Source of the DNA: Clostridia bacterium
GTDB taxonomy: Bacteria > Bacillota > Clostridia > Peptostreptococcales > Caminicellaceae
DNA length: 39,568 nucleotides
Assembly: GCA_022361035.1 (NCBI GenBank)
Contig: JAKSBP010000427.1
Span: 1 to 39,568 of the forward strand
Direction: 5' to 3'
How positions within the stretch are numbered: the stretch's first letter is position 1; each line of letters begins with the position of its first letter. Below the pieces are notes generated by a model. It was given only the letters and a program-made list of their open reading frames with translations, was not told the DNA's origin and did not search any database. This document shows, piece after piece, positions 18,001-26,793 of this stretch. The translations under genes were made by a program, and so were the position numbers.

Positions 18001-18557
18001 GCTTCAATTTTTTGCACTTCATGGGAAGTTCTAAAACCATCGAAGAAATGTAGAAATGGAATTCTAGTCTTGATTGCAGAAAGATGGGCAATACCACCTA
18101 AATCCATAACTTCTTGAACAGAGCCCGATGCAAGAATGGCAAAACCAGTTTGTCTAGAAGCCATTACATCTGAATGATCTCCAAAAATTGAAAGGGCATG
18201 GGTAGCTACAGCTCTAGCACTAACATGGAATACTCCCGGTAACAATTCACCAGAAATTTTATACATGTTAGGTATCATTAGAAGTAACCCCTGGGAAGCA
18301 GTGTAAGTGGTAGTTAAAGCTCCACCTTGAAGTGAGCCGTGAACAGCACCAGCAGCACCAGCCTCCGATTGCATTTCTGTTACAGTTACAGTTTGTCCAA
18401 AAATATTCTTTTGCCCATAGGCTGCCCATTCATCAACAAATTCAGCCATGTTTGATGATGGGGTGATAGGATATATAGCTGCAACATCAGTAAATGCATA
18501 TGATACATATGCGGCAGCAGTATTCCCATCCATTGTCTTCATAACTTTTTTAGCCAT
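15018..18557 (-). CDS. nifJ: Pyruvate:ferredoxin (flavodoxin) oxidoreductase
   Basis: Oxidatively decarboxylates pyruvate to acetyl-CoA and CO2 and reduces ferredoxin; cytosolic, central in clostridial fermentation. The single 1179-residue chain has all domains fused in the usual order: the pyrimidine-binding domain (YPITPSS near 30), the gamma domain, two [4Fe-4S] clusters (CIQCNKCAYVCPHAA and CTGCGNCEDICP), the cluster-ligating CAGCGETPY, and the thiamine-diphosphate domain (GDGWAYDIGYGG and YSNTGGQASKATP). I start at MAKKVMKT: AAGGGGGT lies 7 bases before it, and the longer reading has no such site. A strong sigmaA promoter precedes it. Reduced ferredoxin could feed the Hnd hydrogenase in this window; the acetyl-CoA can enter the C4 module. 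Confidence 0.97.
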   Translation of the reverse strand: MAKKVMKTMDGNTAAAYVSYAFTDVAAIYPITPSSNMAEFVDEWAAYGQKNIFGQTVTVTEMQSEAGAAGAVHGSLQGGALTTTYTASQGLLLMIPNMYKISGELLPGVFHVSARAVATHALSIFGDHSDVMASRQTGFAILASGSVQEVMDLGGIAHLSAIKTRIPFLHFFDGFRTSHEVQKIEAIEYDEFARLADWDAIKAFRKNSLSPEHPVTRGTAQNPDIFFQAKEASNKFYQVVPDVVNSYMAEISKITGREYKPFSYYGAKDAENIIVAMGSVIETTEETIDYLLAKGEKIGLIKVRLYRPFCEKYFFDVLPSTVKKIAVLDRTKEPGSLGEPLYQDVCTLFYGKENAPLVVGGRYGLGSKDTTPSQIKRVFDELKKDKPKNGFTIGINDDVTHTSLEIEESIVTEPKGTVRCKFWGLGSDGTVGANKSAIKIIGDKTDLYAQGYFSYDSKKSGGVTVSHLRFGEKPIRSTYLVDEADYIACHNQSYVDKYDLLKGLRKGGTFVLNTQWDAKEVENRLPAELKKYIADNDIKFYTVNAYDIASDIGLGNRINMVMQSAFFTLADVIPVDKAMEYLKGAIFESYGKKGEKIVNMNNEAVDKGREALIKIEVPASWGGPMTEEAAATIEEPGFIKDILRPINAQKGDYLAVSTFVGAEDGTFEAGSAAYEKRGIAVSVPEWQMDTCIQCNKCAYVCPHAAIRPFLVNEAERANAPKSFTSKKAIGKGMDGLEYRIQVSPLDCTGCGNCEDICPAPKGKALVMKLLGTQEHEITNWDYAASNVTYKDDLMSKTTVKGSQFAQPLFEFSGACAGCGETPYMKAVTQLYGDRMVIANATGCSSIWGGSAPSTPYTKNAEGKGPAWANSLFEDNAEYGYGMALASNKIREKIQLLMEEALDLDISDKVKDAFKGWIQTIDDGEASRATASDVITAIEGNSFSGKAKEIVDEIMEKRDYLVKKSVWIVGGDGWAYDIGYGGLDHVIASGEDVNILVFDTEVYSNTGGQASKATPIAATAKFAAAGMRIKKKDLGMIAAQYGYVYVGQTGMGADNNQFMKALVEAESYKGPSLLICYSPCIAHGIKSGMGKTQDRTKLAVDSGYWHLWRFDPRRKAEGKNPFILDSKEPKGDFQEFLKGEVRYTTLENEFPEIAATLFKEAEEDAKDRFKTYKIMSEIEY

Positions 18558-18611
18558 TATTTTGACCCCCTTATTATGTGAATATTTATAGTATGCCATA
18601 TTACTATTTTA

Positions 18612-18640
18612 AGTATAGTATACAATATACAATTAGTCAA
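18612..18640 (-). promoter_or_regulatory. sigmaA promoter of the pyruvate:ferredoxin oxidoreductase gene
   Basis: Minus strand: TTGACT (18635-18640), 17 bases, TATACT (18612-18617), about 55 bases before the start codon. The spacer holds repeated GTATA motifs that could be an operator, but I could not match them to a known regulator. Confidence 0.8.
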
Positions 18641-18806
18641 TGGCATGTTTTTAACAATCTTTATGCAATTATGCAAAGGGAACACTTGTTAATAACTCAA
18701 GTTGGATTTTTTTGTATGAATTTTCCTAAAATTTTTAATTGACTCTAATCTACAATTCCCTATTTTAAGGTCTTCATTTTTTCTAAAAAATATTTTAATT
18801 TAAAGT

Positions 18807-18851
18807 AAAAAAATCCCCCATCCTAATATTCATTAGAACTGGGGATTTTTT
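18807..18851 (-). terminator. Terminator of the permease/CoA-transferase unit
   Basis: ATCCCC and GGGGAT close a stem that continues imperfectly with CCTAAT and ATTAG. T-runs follow on both strands, so it can act in either direction; the CoA-transferase stop codon is 3 bases away. Confidence 0.85.
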
Positions 18852-18854
18852 ATG

Positions 18855-20402
18855 CTATTTTATATTTAAACCCATTTTTTCATCTTTAAATATTCTTTCA
18901 TCCATAGTCTTTAAATTTTCAGCTATTTGGGGCTTAAATTCCATATTGGAAATTATATCCTTTTCCAGGTCAACACCGGGAGCTATTTCAGTAAGGATAA
19001 GTCCCTTTTCATTCAACTCAAAGACTGCTCTTTCGGTTATATAGATTACGGGCTGACCTGTTTCATAGGCGTATTCACCGGAAAAAGTGATTTGCTCAAC
19101 TTCTTCGATGAACTTTTTAACTTTACCTTCTTTAAGGATTTCAAGCCTACCTTTTTTTATGTCTACTTTAAGACCGCTAGCCGTAAAGGTTCCACAATAA
19201 ACCACCTTCTTGGCATTTTGAGATATGTTGATAAAACCACCACAGCCGGCAATTTTAGGTCCAAACTTACTTACGTTAACATCCCCTTTCCTATCACATT
19301 GGGCAAGGCCCAGGAATGCTATATCCAATCCTCCACCGTCATAAAAGTCGAATTGATAGGGCTGGTCTATAATTACATCTGGATTTATTGCAGCCCCAAA
19401 GCTTAAACCACCGGCTGGAACTCCACCTATTGTTCCCGCCTCTGTAGTGAGTATTAATCCCTTCACATCCTCTTCATTTGCAACCATTGAAACTCCCTCT
19501 GGCATACCTATGCCTAGGTTTGTTATCGCATTTGGAATAAGCTCCATAGCCCCCCTTCTAGCTATTACCTTTCTAACATCTAATTCCATAGGTGGTATAG
19601 CACCAAGGGGTACCCTTATTTCCTGAGAGTAGGATGGATTATGCTGCTCAGCAAAGGTCTGCATATGCTCCTCAATGTCCGCAATAACGATGGCGTCTAC
19701 ATAAATTCCTGGTATTTTGACTTGACTATAATCTAAGGAACCATTGGCAACTACATTTTCCACCTGAAGAATCACGATTCCCCCTGAGTTCTTGGCCGCC
19801 TGTGCCATCGTTAACATTTCAAGATTTAAGCATTCCTTCTGGAAGGTACAATTACCATCTTCATCGGCATAGGTCCCTCTAATAATGGCAACATCTACGG
19901 GTATGGAATGATAAAACATCCATTCTTCCCCTCTTAAATTAAGGATTTCAACAAGGTCTTCCTCTGTGATTTCGTTTATTTTACCACCCTCTACCCGTGG
20001 GTCGACAAAAGTTTTTATGCCAACCTTCGTTAGAAGTCCCGGTTTGTGACCCGCTGTTGTTCTAAAGAGATGGGATATAACGCCTTGGGGAAAGTTATAG
20101 GCCTGTATTTTATTTTCTAAAGCAAGTTTCTGGAGCTTAGGAGCAAGACCCCAGTGTCCCCCTATTACTCTTTTTACAAGTCCTTCATGACCAAGGTGAT
20201 TAAGCCCCTTATCTTTACCATCCCCTTGACCTGCCGCATATAGAATAGTTAAGTCCCTAGGCCTTCCTTCACTTAAAAATTTATCCTCAATGGCACGGGA
20301 AATTGCTTCTGGATGCATATTTCCAACAAAGCCTCCAGTAGCAATGGTGGCATTATCCTTTATTAGGGCTACTGCCTCCTTAGCTGACATTACTTTGCTC
20401 AT
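18855..20402 (-). CDS. Acyl-CoA:acetate/3-ketoacid CoA-transferase (fused alpha-beta)
   Basis: Family I CoA-transferase moving CoA between acetyl-, acetoacetyl-, propionyl- or hydroxyacyl-type acids. The 515-residue chain fuses the two half-domains: an N-terminal half with [15 protein letters not shown] and a C-terminal half with the glutamate motif TTEAGTIGG (Glu321), the position of the catalytic Glu in propionate CoA-transferase and YdiF. The conserved GCGGFINIS follows. It ends a transcript beginning at the permease (48 bases apart). In this setting I infer that it activates the acid imported by the permease, for example hydroxybutyrate to hydroxybutyryl-CoA with acetyl-CoA as donor; substrate is not determined by sequence. 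Confidence 0.9.
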   Translation of the reverse strand: MSKVMSAKEAVALIKDNATIATGGFVGNMHPEAISRAIEDKFLSEGRPRDLTILYAAGQGDGKDKGLNHLGHEGLVKRVIGGHWGLAPKLQKLALENKIQAYNFPQGVISHLFRTTAGHKPGLLTKVGIKTFVDPRVEGGKINEITEEDLVEILNLRGEEWMFYHSIPVDVAIIRGTYADEDGNCTFQKECLNLEMLTMAQAAKNSGGIVILQVENVVANGSLDYSQVKIPGIYVDAIVIADIEEHMQTFAEQHNPSYSQEIRVPLGAIPPMELDVRKVIARRGAMELIPNAITNLGIGMPEGVSMVANEEDVKGLILTTEAGTIGGVPAGGLSFGAAINPDVIIDQPYQFDFYDGGGLDIAFLGLAQCDRKGDVNVSKFGPKIAGCGGFINISQNAKKVVYCGTFTASGLKVDIKKGRLEILKEGKVKKFIEEVEQITFSGEYAYETGQPVIYITERAVFELNEKGLILTEIAPGVDLEKDIISNMEFKPQIAENLKTMDERIFKDEKMGLNIK

Positions 20403-20450
20403 TTTTCTCTTCTCCTATCCTTTTAAATATTAGCCTGCCTTTATTAATAC

Positions 20451-21806
20451 CTATGCAATACCAGTTATTAGATAGAATACTGAAATTACTAAGGTAGCTA
20501 ATAGGGGCAAGGCTATAGTATTAACAGCTATATCCTTGTAGCTTTCTTTATGGGTAAGCTGGCAAACCGATAATAAGGTTATTACTGCACCACAGTGTGG
20601 AAGGGAATCCAATCCCCCTGAAGCTATAATCATGATTCTATGGAGGGCCTCCGGTGCTATACCCATTGCTAGGAATTCCTTTGATAGAACCTCCAATGCT
20701 ATAGCCGTACCACCTGAAGCCGAACCAACTATACCAGCTAGTAATGTGGTTGAAATAGCAACCTTAAATACCGATGGAATGGCAAGGGCAACCATACTGG
20801 CTTTAACAACTCCAAAGGCCGCTAAGGACTTGATAACACCACCATAACCAACTTGAGCTGCTGTATTGAATATTGGCAATAGGGAGCCAACTGACCCTTC
20901 AAATACTGTTTTGTTGGTATTTGGAATAAATTTTCTCATTGTAATAATTATAAAGACTACTGCTACAGCAAGGCCAATAACAACGGGCCATGTCCCATTT
21001 ACACTTCCACCAACGACTTCATACTTAGCTATTACCGACCCTTGTTTAAAGTACCAGTTTGTGAGTATATAGTTAAGTATAAATACGATGATTATAGGTG
21101 TAATCGCAACACCAAAGCTCGGTATATTTTCGTTTAATTGGTGAATATTTTCATTTGCATGATCTCCATATCCTTCTCCGGCTAATTTTGCCTTCTCAGC
21201 CCTCCTATTAAGGTACCAAATTCCACCAAAGAACATAATTGCAGAAGCTATTATCCCTAAAACAGCACCGGCATAGATATCGGTTCCAAAGAAAACCGTA
21301 GGCATAGTATTGATGTATTGGGGTGAGCCTGGAAGTGCCGTCATTGTAAATGTAAATGCACCAAGGGCTATACAAGCTGGTAATAGCCTCTTTGGCATAT
21401 CGGCCCTCTTAAGTAGGGTTGCACCAATTGGGTACATTGCAAAAACAACAACGAATAGGGAAACTCCACCATAGGTCAACAAGGATGTTGCAACAACGAT
21501 TGCCGCAATTGCCCTCTTAGTACCAAATTTTTCGGAGACAACATCGGCTATTGAAGAGGCCGCTCCTGTAACTCCCATTAGCTTACCAAAAATTGCACCG
21601 GCTAAAAATACAGGAAAAAAGTTACTTATATAACCTGCTGCTGCCGGCATAAATACACTTGATAAAGCATATAGGGAGGGCATTTCCCCTGAAACTAATG
21701 CCGCAACCATGGCAAGAATTGGTGCCAGTACAAGCACCGTAACACCTCTGTAAGCGAAGTACATAAGTGCCGCTAAGGTTAAAATAATAGAAATAACTCC
21801 TAACAT
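20451..21806 (-). CDS. GntP-family permease (probable hydroxy-acid transporter)
   Basis: Inner-membrane secondary transporter of 451 residues with about a dozen hydrophobic segments, of the GntP family, which moves gluconate, other hydroxy acids and, in several bacteria, 3-hydroxybutyrate. Typical blocks include FLAGAIFGKLMGVTGAASSI near residue 67 and the C-terminal GSASGGTAIALEVL and ASGGLDSLPHCGAVI. Start ATG has AAGGAGGA five bases upstream. It lies downstream of a candidate sigma54 promoter and a palindromic repeat, and is followed by a CoA-transferase; with the SDR, thiolase and hydratase genes nearby this points to a C4 hydroxy acid. The substrate is inferred from context only. Confidence 0.85.
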   Translation of the reverse strand: MLGVISIILTLAALMYFAYRGVTVLVLAPILAMVAALVSGEMPSLYALSSVFMPAAAGYISNFFPVFLAGAIFGKLMGVTGAASSIADVVSEKFGTKRAIAAIVVATSLLTYGGVSLFVVVFAMYPIGATLLKRADMPKRLLPACIALGAFTFTMTALPGSPQYINTMPTVFFGTDIYAGAVLGIIASAIMFFGGIWYLNRRAEKAKLAGEGYGDHANENIHQLNENIPSFGVAITPIIIVFILNYILTNWYFKQGSVIAKYEVVGGSVNGTWPVVIGLAVAVVFIIITMRKFIPNTNKTVFEGSVGSLLPIFNTAAQVGYGGVIKSLAAFGVVKASMVALAIPSVFKVAISTTLLAGIVGSASGGTAIALEVLSKEFLAMGIAPEALHRIMIIASGGLDSLPHCGAVITLLSVCQLTHKESYKDIAVNTIALPLLATLVISVFYLITGIA

Positions 21807-21828
21807 ATAAATCCTCCTTTTGATTTTT

Positions 21829-21962
21829 TATAGATGTGTGCTTGAGAAAGTTAACTTACTTCAGCAGCCACTGAGAATCCTTTAAGCTCATGCTATAAAT
21901 CGCTCTAAAGGAAACCTCAGTGCCTGCTTTCGTTTATTAAGTTTGTTAATCACACATCTATA
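21829..21962. repeat. Palindromic TATAGATG-ended repeat, copy 4 (inverted, tip deleted)
   Basis: A 134-bp copy in the opposite orientation to the others. Ends are TATAGATGTGTGCTTGAG and CACACATCTATA, with TA flanks. The hairpin tip present in other copies is missing, so the arms (CACTGAGAATCCTTTAAGC and AAAGGAAACCTCAGTG) meet directly. It lies 10 bases upstream of the permease ribosome site, inside the predicted sigma54-driven leader. Confidence 0.85.
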
Positions 21963-21979
21963 GTCCTTTTCTTCTTCAC

Positions 21980-22156
21980 TTATGAATAAGCTGTTCTATA
22001 TAAATCATATCCTATGCCGGAAACATTCCCCAATATGGTAATTAAAGCTTTTACTAGTGCTTTTAATTTAAAGGATTTAGCCTCCTGCATAGATAAAATT
22101 TTACAGTCTAATTGAGAAATCGTTTTCTTTAAAGGAGAAATTTTAAGGATATTCAT
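21980..22156 (-). CDS. Candidate small protein, 58 residues, before the permease gene
   Basis: An ATG-started frame of 58 codons starts 96 bases downstream of the candidate sigma54 promoter and before the permease gene. The product starts MNILKISPLKKTIS and ends GIGYDLYRTAYS; it is basic in the first two thirds and has no signal peptide, zinc motif or clear membrane helix. I do not recognise a family. The ribosome site is weak (AGGA or AAGG at a longer than usual distance), which lowers confidence. If real, it is the first gene of the permease-CoA-transferase unit and could be a small regulator or transporter partner. Confidence 0.4.
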   Translation of the reverse strand: MNILKISPLKKTISQLDCKILSMQEAKSFKLKALVKALITILGNVSGIGYDLYRTAYS

Positions 22157-22251
22157 ATTAGAAAATCCTAGACCTTAATAAAAATTATTTAATAAAATAT
22201 TAGTTCCATTTTAAATATCTTTCCTCGATTGAAATCTTATTCTATGTTAAT

Positions 22252-22267
22252 TGCAAGGTCCATGCCA
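22252..22267 (-). promoter_or_regulatory. Candidate sigma54 (-24/-12) promoter of the permease unit
   Basis: Minus strand reads TGGCATGGACCTTGCA, a full match to TGGCAYR-N4-TTGCW with GG and GC at the required spacing. It drives toward the small ORF, the permease and the CoA-transferase. A sigma54 activator gene ends about 390 bases upstream. Confidence 0.8.
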
Positions 22268-22325
22268 AATCTTGATTATTTAAGTATACAAATATTCAAA
22301 ATTACCTTTTCTTATTTTATTAAAG

Positions 22326-22357
22326 ATTAAATAACTGAATTTCAAGGGTTATTTAAT
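22326..22357. promoter_or_regulatory. Inverted repeat, possible activator-binding site
   Basis: ATTAAATAAC (22326-22335) and GTTATTTAAT (22348-22357) are perfect 10-bp arms 12 bases apart, 60-90 bases upstream of the -24 box. That is a usual place for sigma54 activator sites. The region is AT-rich, so chance is possible, and no clear second copy is seen before the SDR promoter. Confidence 0.35.
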
Positions 22358-22443
22358 TGCCATTCTTACTTTTTTAAAAAAGTAGAAATTTGTCTATTTT
22401 TCACGTATTCTGTAGCTTATTAAATCTTTAATTTCAAAATAAA

Positions 22444-22474
22444 AAGAACCGTAACTTTTTCTTACAGTTCTTTT
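22444..22474 (-). terminator. Bidirectional terminator after the sigma54 activator gene
   Basis: GAAC, one mismatch, GTAA pairs with TTAC, one mismatch, GTTC around CTTTTTC. T-runs follow on both strands (TTTTTATTTT on the minus strand). It is about 180 bases past the activator gene stop codon and separates that gene from the permease promoter. Confidence 0.7.
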
Positions 22475-22655
22475 ATATATTTCTTTGCAATTACAATGTT
22501 TAACTTCTGTCTATCATTGTATAAAAATGTTAACATGTAAATATTTTTATATAATAATACAATTAAAGGATAAAAGCTACCATACTCCCAAATTTTTATT
22601 GAAGTAAATATAAAATCCTCAGTTATAAATCACATTACTCTATAAATAGCCCAAA

Positions 22656-24362
22656 TTATTTTATTTTATATTTTTCTAACTTCTTATATAGGTTTACTCT
22701 ACTAACTCCCAAGGCTTTAGAGGTTTTGTTTTTATTACCACTATTTTTTTTCAGACACTCTATAATGATGTCCTTCTCTATTTCCTCTAAAACTGTCTTT
22801 AATCTCCTATTGCCACTAAAGGCTATCCTATATTTGTTCTTAGTGATTTTTTTAGGTAAATGTTCAGGCTTTATTATCAAATCGGAATCCAGTAGATTAA
22901 TGGCCCTTTCAATAACATTCTGCAGCTCCCTTATATTTCCCGGCCAACGATAGGCCTGAAGATATTCTAAGGCTTCCTTTGATATGCCCTCTACATAAAT
23001 CCCTAAACGCTTAGTTAACTCTTTCTTAAGGGCCACTGCCAATTCCTTTATATCATCTTGTCTTTGCCAAAGTGAAGGAAGGTCTATCCTAACAACATTT
23101 AGCCTATAGTAAAGGTCTTCCCTAAATTTCCTATCTTCCACAAGCTCTTCTAGATTTCTATTTGTGGAGGCTATTATTCTGACATCAAGGTTTTGAATAA
23201 TATTACCTCCAACCCTTTCAAATTCCTTTTCTTGAAGAACCCTTAAAAGCTTAGCCTGCATTCTTAGGGGCATATCTCCTATTTCATCTAATAGAATAGT
23301 ACCACTATTTGCTATTTCAAATTTACCTTTTTTCCCACCTTTTTTTGCTCCTGTAAAGGCTCCCTCTTCATAGCCAAAGAGCTCCGATTCTAAAAGTTCT
23401 GCCGGTATAGCCGCACAGTTTAGTTTAACAAAGGGACCAAGCCTCCTGCTGCTTGCATTGTGGATTGCATGGGCGAAAAGTTCCTTACCCGTACCACTTT
23501 CCCCTGTAATAAGTACATTCGAATCTGTTTTAGCAACCCTCTGGGCTAGTTTCTTAACCTCCCTCATAGAAGAACTATTCCCAATGATATTTTTAAATGA
23601 ATATTTTGCAACGGTTTCAGAGTCGAATTCCTTTCTGTAGTATTCTAATTCCCTTTCTAATGTATCTATTTTTTTACTTAAGGATACAAAGTCCCCTATA
23701 TCTTTAAACATAACTTTACCAACAGCACCAACTACTTTACCATTCTTTTTTATGGGAATACGCATGGCAATCATCTTATTACCCATTATCTCTTGAATAT
23801 CACCTATTTCCCTTATACCAGTTTTCGCTACAATATGCATTCTTGTATTTTCTATTACCTTTGTTACATGCTTGCCTTCAGGATTTGGCTGTCTGAGGAA
23901 CTCCTTATAGGCTCTGCTCATCATTTTAATAATCCCATTTTCATCGACGATTACAACCCATTCATTAACCGTGTCCAATATAGTATTTAAAACATCGTTA
24001 TATGCCCCATCTTCATTAAGATTGTCATTTCCTTGATTCCCTTGGGTTCTATCGGAAAATAGGGCCAGGGCTCCTAAAAACTCTTCTCCATTTTTTATAG
24101 GCAGCCTGTTAACTATAAAATGCTCATTGTTCAAAACAAAATCTTGGTCAAATTCTGGTTTTTGATTTTCAATAACCCTTAATAGATTGCAAAAGGGCAT
24201 AACATCGCTAATCATTTTTCCTATACTGTCTTCATAATCTATGTTTAACAGCCTCTGGGCCCGCTTATTGATTAGGATGATTTTTCCCTTTGGATCTATA
24301 CCTACAACTGCATCGTTCATTTCTTCAAAAACACGACAGTAGAAGATATCAAGTAGACTCAT
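22656..24362 (-). CDS. PAS-domain sigma54-dependent transcriptional activator
   Basis: Enhancer-binding protein that opens sigma54 promoters by ATP hydrolysis. The 568 residues show two N-terminal PAS-type sensor regions (about 8-105 and 125-222), a linking coiled coil (about 228-245), a complete AAA+ domain with Walker A GESGTGKE (287-294), the sigma54-contact loop GAFTGA (334-339) and Walker [11 protein letters not shown], and a C-terminal Fis-type helix-turn-helix ([17 protein letters not shown]). It has no receiver domain, so it probably senses a metabolite or redox state directly. It sits between two sets of C4-acid genes, each preceded by a sigma54 promoter-like sequence, and is most likely their activator. 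ATG start with AGAGGTG upstream. Confidence 0.93.
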   Translation of the reverse strand: MSLLDIFYCRVFEEMNDAVVGIDPKGKIILINKRAQRLLNIDYEDSIGKMISDVMPFCNLLRVIENQKPEFDQDFVLNNEHFIVNRLPIKNGEEFLGALALFSDRTQGNQGNDNLNEDGAYNDVLNTILDTVNEWVVIVDENGIIKMMSRAYKEFLRQPNPEGKHVTKVIENTRMHIVAKTGIREIGDIQEIMGNKMIAMRIPIKKNGKVVGAVGKVMFKDIGDFVSLSKKIDTLERELEYYRKEFDSETVAKYSFKNIIGNSSSMREVKKLAQRVAKTDSNVLITGESGTGKELFAHAIHNASSRRLGPFVKLNCAAIPAELLESELFGYEEGAFTGAKKGGKKGKFEIANSGTILLDEIGDMPLRMQAKLLRVLQEKEFERVGGNIIQNLDVRIIASTNRNLEELVEDRKFREDLYYRLNVVRIDLPSLWQRQDDIKELAVALKKELTKRLGIYVEGISKEALEYLQAYRWPGNIRELQNVIERAINLLDSDLIIKPEHLPKKITKNKYRIAFSGNRRLKTVLEEIEKDIIIECLKKNSGNKNKTSKALGVSRVNLYKKLEKYKIK

Positions 24363-24732
24363 TTTAACACCTCTATTATTCCAATAAATTGAGGAAATTT
24401 CATAACTATAAATTTGCTAGAATCCAATAATACATAGAGTAGACTTGGAAAGCTTTATAAACCATATACAGTGAAGGGTTTTTAAGAAGGTAATTGTATA
24501 ATTTGTTTAATTGAGTGAATTCTATAATTGCCACAGAAAAAATTTACCCTACTATTAATCCATAAAGCTATAGTGTATTTATTGTAAAATTAAAACAAAG
24601 GGAAATTGTGGAATTTACTCAATCTACGATGGAAGTAATTTTTATAAAATTATATCACATATACCCGCTTATGTATAACTCCCTAGTTTTCCCTTGTTTA
24701 GATAGGATTTCACTTTTCAAGATAAACTATGC
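24363..24732. other. Intergenic stretch between activator and MaoC genes
   Basis: No gene is supported here. The only structure I see is a 13-bp inverted repeat with one mismatch (ATTGAGTGAATTC at 24510-24522 and GAATTTACTCAAT at 24611-24623) enclosing 88 bases. It could be ends of a decayed insertion. A short plus-strand frame in this region runs into the MaoC terminator and lacks a ribosome site. No confident promoter for the activator gene is visible. Confidence 0.4.
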
Positions 24733-24771
24733 AAAAACCCCTCCTCTTACTAGTAGGGTAAAAGGAAGGGT
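24733..24771 (-). terminator. Terminator of the SDR-thiolase-MaoC unit
   Basis: Minus strand: ACCC-x-TCCT pairs with AGGA-x-GGGT, followed by TTTTTGC. It lies 50-90 bases past the MaoC stop codon. Confidence 0.75.
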
Positions 24772-24822
24772 CTATTGTAATAGACTAATTTAGGGTCTAT
24801 GATGGGACGTCTATATAGAATC

Positions 24823-25239
24823 CTATTTTGGAGGCATAACAACAGCCGTACCCTTTAGTACACCATCTCCATTTTGATTAGTACATATCGTATTAAGTTT
24901 TACTCTATTTTTTTCTTCATTTATTTCAATTACTTCAACTTCAGCTTTAATTGTATCTCCAAAGCGAACTGGACCAGTAAATTTAAGCTCTTGACTAAGA
25001 TATATGGTTCCAGGTCCCGGTAATTGAACTCCTAAAACCGCCGATATTAAACCAGCAGTCAACATACCATGGGCAATTCTACCCTTAAATAAGGTGTCCT
25101 TAGATGATTCATGATTTATATGGGCCGGATTTATATCGCCGGTAATGCCTGCATACAGGTATACATCACTTTCACTTATGGTCTTTTGAAAGGATGCACT
25201 ATCACCTATTTTTATTTCACCTATAGTTTTTCCCTTCAC
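24823..25239 (-). CDS. MaoC-family (R)-specific enoyl-CoA hydratase
   Basis: Single hot-dog-fold hydratase interconverting (R)-3-hydroxyacyl-CoA and trans-2-enoyl-CoA. The 138-residue length is that of PhaJ-type enzymes. The hydratase motif GDINPAHIN gives catalytic Asp35 and His40, and GRIAHGML follows. Start is GTG with GGGGAG upstream. It is the last gene after the SDR and thiolase genes. With those it would link (R)-3-hydroxybutyryl-CoA to crotonyl-CoA; no classical crotonase gene is in the window. Confidence 0.9.
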   Translation of the reverse strand: MKGKTIGEIKIGDSASFQKTISESDVYLYAGITGDINPAHINHESSKDTLFKGRIAHGMLTAGLISAVLGVQLPGPGTIYLSQELKFTGPVRFGDTIKAEVEVIEINEEKNRVKLNTICTNQNGDGVLKGTAVVMPPK

Positions 25240-25348
25240 TCTCTAATCTCCCCTTTAAGATAATAGATTTTAAGTGTTCCAAGAGATTTATTTATATTAA
25301 ATAATCATATACTTCCTTTATATATAACTTTCACAGTCTACATGTCTA

Positions 25349-26527
25349 TTATCTTTCAACAATAACTGAGGTTCCTTGTCCACCACCTATACACAGTGTG
25401 GCAAGACCCATGTTTACATCTCTCTTTTCCATTTCATAGAGTAGGGTTATAAGAATTCTAGCCCCCGATGCTCCAACGGGATGGCCTAGTGCAATGGCTC
25501 CGCCATTTACGTTAACAATTTCAGGGTCAAACTCTAGGTCTTTAACAACAGCTAAGGATTGGGCTGAAAAAGCTTCATTTGCTTCTATTAGCTCAATGTC
25601 CTTAGAGGTTAATCCAGCCCTTTCTAAGGCTTTCTTAGTAGCTGGTACAGGACCATATCCCATAATTTTAGGATCTAGGGCAGCCGATGCATATGACTTG
25701 ATAGTAGCCATAGGCTTTAAACCAAGTTCTTCTGCTTTTTCTTTAGCCATTACTACAAGCATAGCTGCACCATCGTTAATACCGGAAGCATTACCTGCAG
25801 TTACTGTTCCATCTTTCTTAAAGGCCGGTTTTAACTTAGTAAATTTCTCTATAACCATACCATGTTTTGGATATTCGTCATCGCTTACAATAATTGGGTC
25901 TCCCTTCCTTTGAGGAATCTCCACCGGTACAATTTCATCCTTAAATCGTCCCTGTTTTTGGGCCTTTTCTGCCTTCATCTGACTTTGCAAAGCAAATTCA
26001 TCCTGCTGTTCCCTCGATAACCCCCACTGCTCAGCAATATTTTCTGCTGTAATACCCATATGGATATCGTGGAAAGCATCGGTTAATGCATCATTAATCA
26101 TACTATCAATCATTTTTCCATGGCCCATTCTTTGACCCCATCTTGCCTTTGGCAATAGGTATGGAGCATTACTCATGCTTTCTGTCCCACCAACAAGCAT
26201 TATGTCAGCATCACCTAATGTAATGAACTGAGCTGCCATACTTACGGCCCTTAAACCGGAACCACATAATTTATTAATAGTTGTGGCTAGTGTTGTGTCA
26301 GGGCAACCAGCTTTTATAGAAATTTGTCTTGCTGGATTTTGACCTAATCCCGATGATAAAATATTGCCAATAACTACTTCATCTACCATATCCGGTGTAA
26401 TACCTGCCCTCTTCATAGCTTCTTTAGCAGCAATAACCCCCAAATCAATCGCCGATAATTTTGCCAAACTACCATTAAAGCTTCCTATAGGAGTTCTAGC
26501 AGCACCTACAATAACAACTTCTCTCAT
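25349..26527 (-). CDS. Acetyl-CoA C-acetyltransferase (thiolase)
   Basis: Condenses two acetyl-CoA to acetoacetyl-CoA or cleaves it in reverse; cytosolic homotetramer. The 392-residue length is standard. Catalytic residues are visible: nucleophile Cys88 in NKLCGSG, His near 349 in GHPVGASG, and Cys near 379 in CIGGGQG. ATG start with GAAGGGGA upstream. Lies between the SDR gene (266 bases upstream, with a palindromic element in the gap) and the MaoC gene (109 bases downstream). The combination with an acetoacetyl-CoA-type reductase suggests it works on C4 units. Confidence 0.96.
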   Translation of the reverse strand: MREVVIVGAARTPIGSFNGSLAKLSAIDLGVIAAKEAMKRAGITPDMVDEVVIGNILSSGLGQNPARQISIKAGCPDTTLATTINKLCGSGLRAVSMAAQFITLGDADIMLVGGTESMSNAPYLLPKARWGQRMGHGKMIDSMINDALTDAFHDIHMGITAENIAEQWGLSREQQDEFALQSQMKAEKAQKQGRFKDEIVPVEIPQRKGDPIIVSDDEYPKHGMVIEKFTKLKPAFKKDGTVTAGNASGINDGAAMLVVMAKEKAEELGLKPMATIKSYASAALDPKIMGYGPVPATKKALERAGLTSKDIELIEANEAFSAQSLAVVKDLEFDPEIVNVNGGAIALGHPVGASGARILITLLYEMEKRDVNMGLATLCIGGGQGTSVIVER

Positions 26528-26613
26528 TTAAAACATCCCCTTCTCTTTTAAATTTATTATAGCTAATTTACATAGCCCTTTTAACCCAACCCATTGTGCT
26601 AATTCCTGTAGCC

Positions 26614-26722
26614 GGGAGTTTCGATATTTCCTTTTCGTTCATATAATAAACCTATTTAATTTGTAATTTTGAAGGTAAAAACAGGTTTATAAAAATCACT
26701 CAAATAAAATATCAAAACTCCC
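26614..26722. repeat. Palindromic element with GGGAGTTT ends, inside the SDR-thiolase gap
   Basis: A 109-bp near-palindrome with 16-bp inverted ends (GGGAGTTTYGATATTT, one mismatch) and a tip stem AAACAGGTTTAT against ATAAACCTATTT. The core on the minus strand (TTTGAGTGATTTTTATAAAC) closely matches the core of the TATAGATG repeats (TTTGAGCGATTTTTATAAAT), but the outer arms are different. It may be a related family or one with new ends. Its position between cotranscribed genes could make it a processing or attenuation site. Confidence 0.65.
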
Positions 26723-26793
26723 TTACACATTGTAAAATCTAGACACATAGTTTACTATCACAACAAATTAACTTAACAAGATAGTTTTGCTTC

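Noticed and set aside
18558..18599. Longer N terminus of the pyruvate:ferredoxin oxidoreductase
   Set aside because: The extra 14 codons overlap the AAGGGGGT ribosome site and the family starts at the MAKK-like position.
18655..18710. Rex operator upstream of the pyruvate:ferredoxin oxidoreductase promoter
   Set aside because: TTGTTAA half sites occur, but none has a partner at the correct 4-base spacing.
24608..24793. A 61-codon plus-strand frame in the gap after the MaoC gene
   Set aside because: It starts without a ribosome site and runs through the MaoC terminator; composition is not protein-like.
26528..26793. A separate sigma54 promoter for the thiolase gene
   Set aside because: No GG-N10-GC element of acceptable quality is present; the gap holds only the palindromic element.
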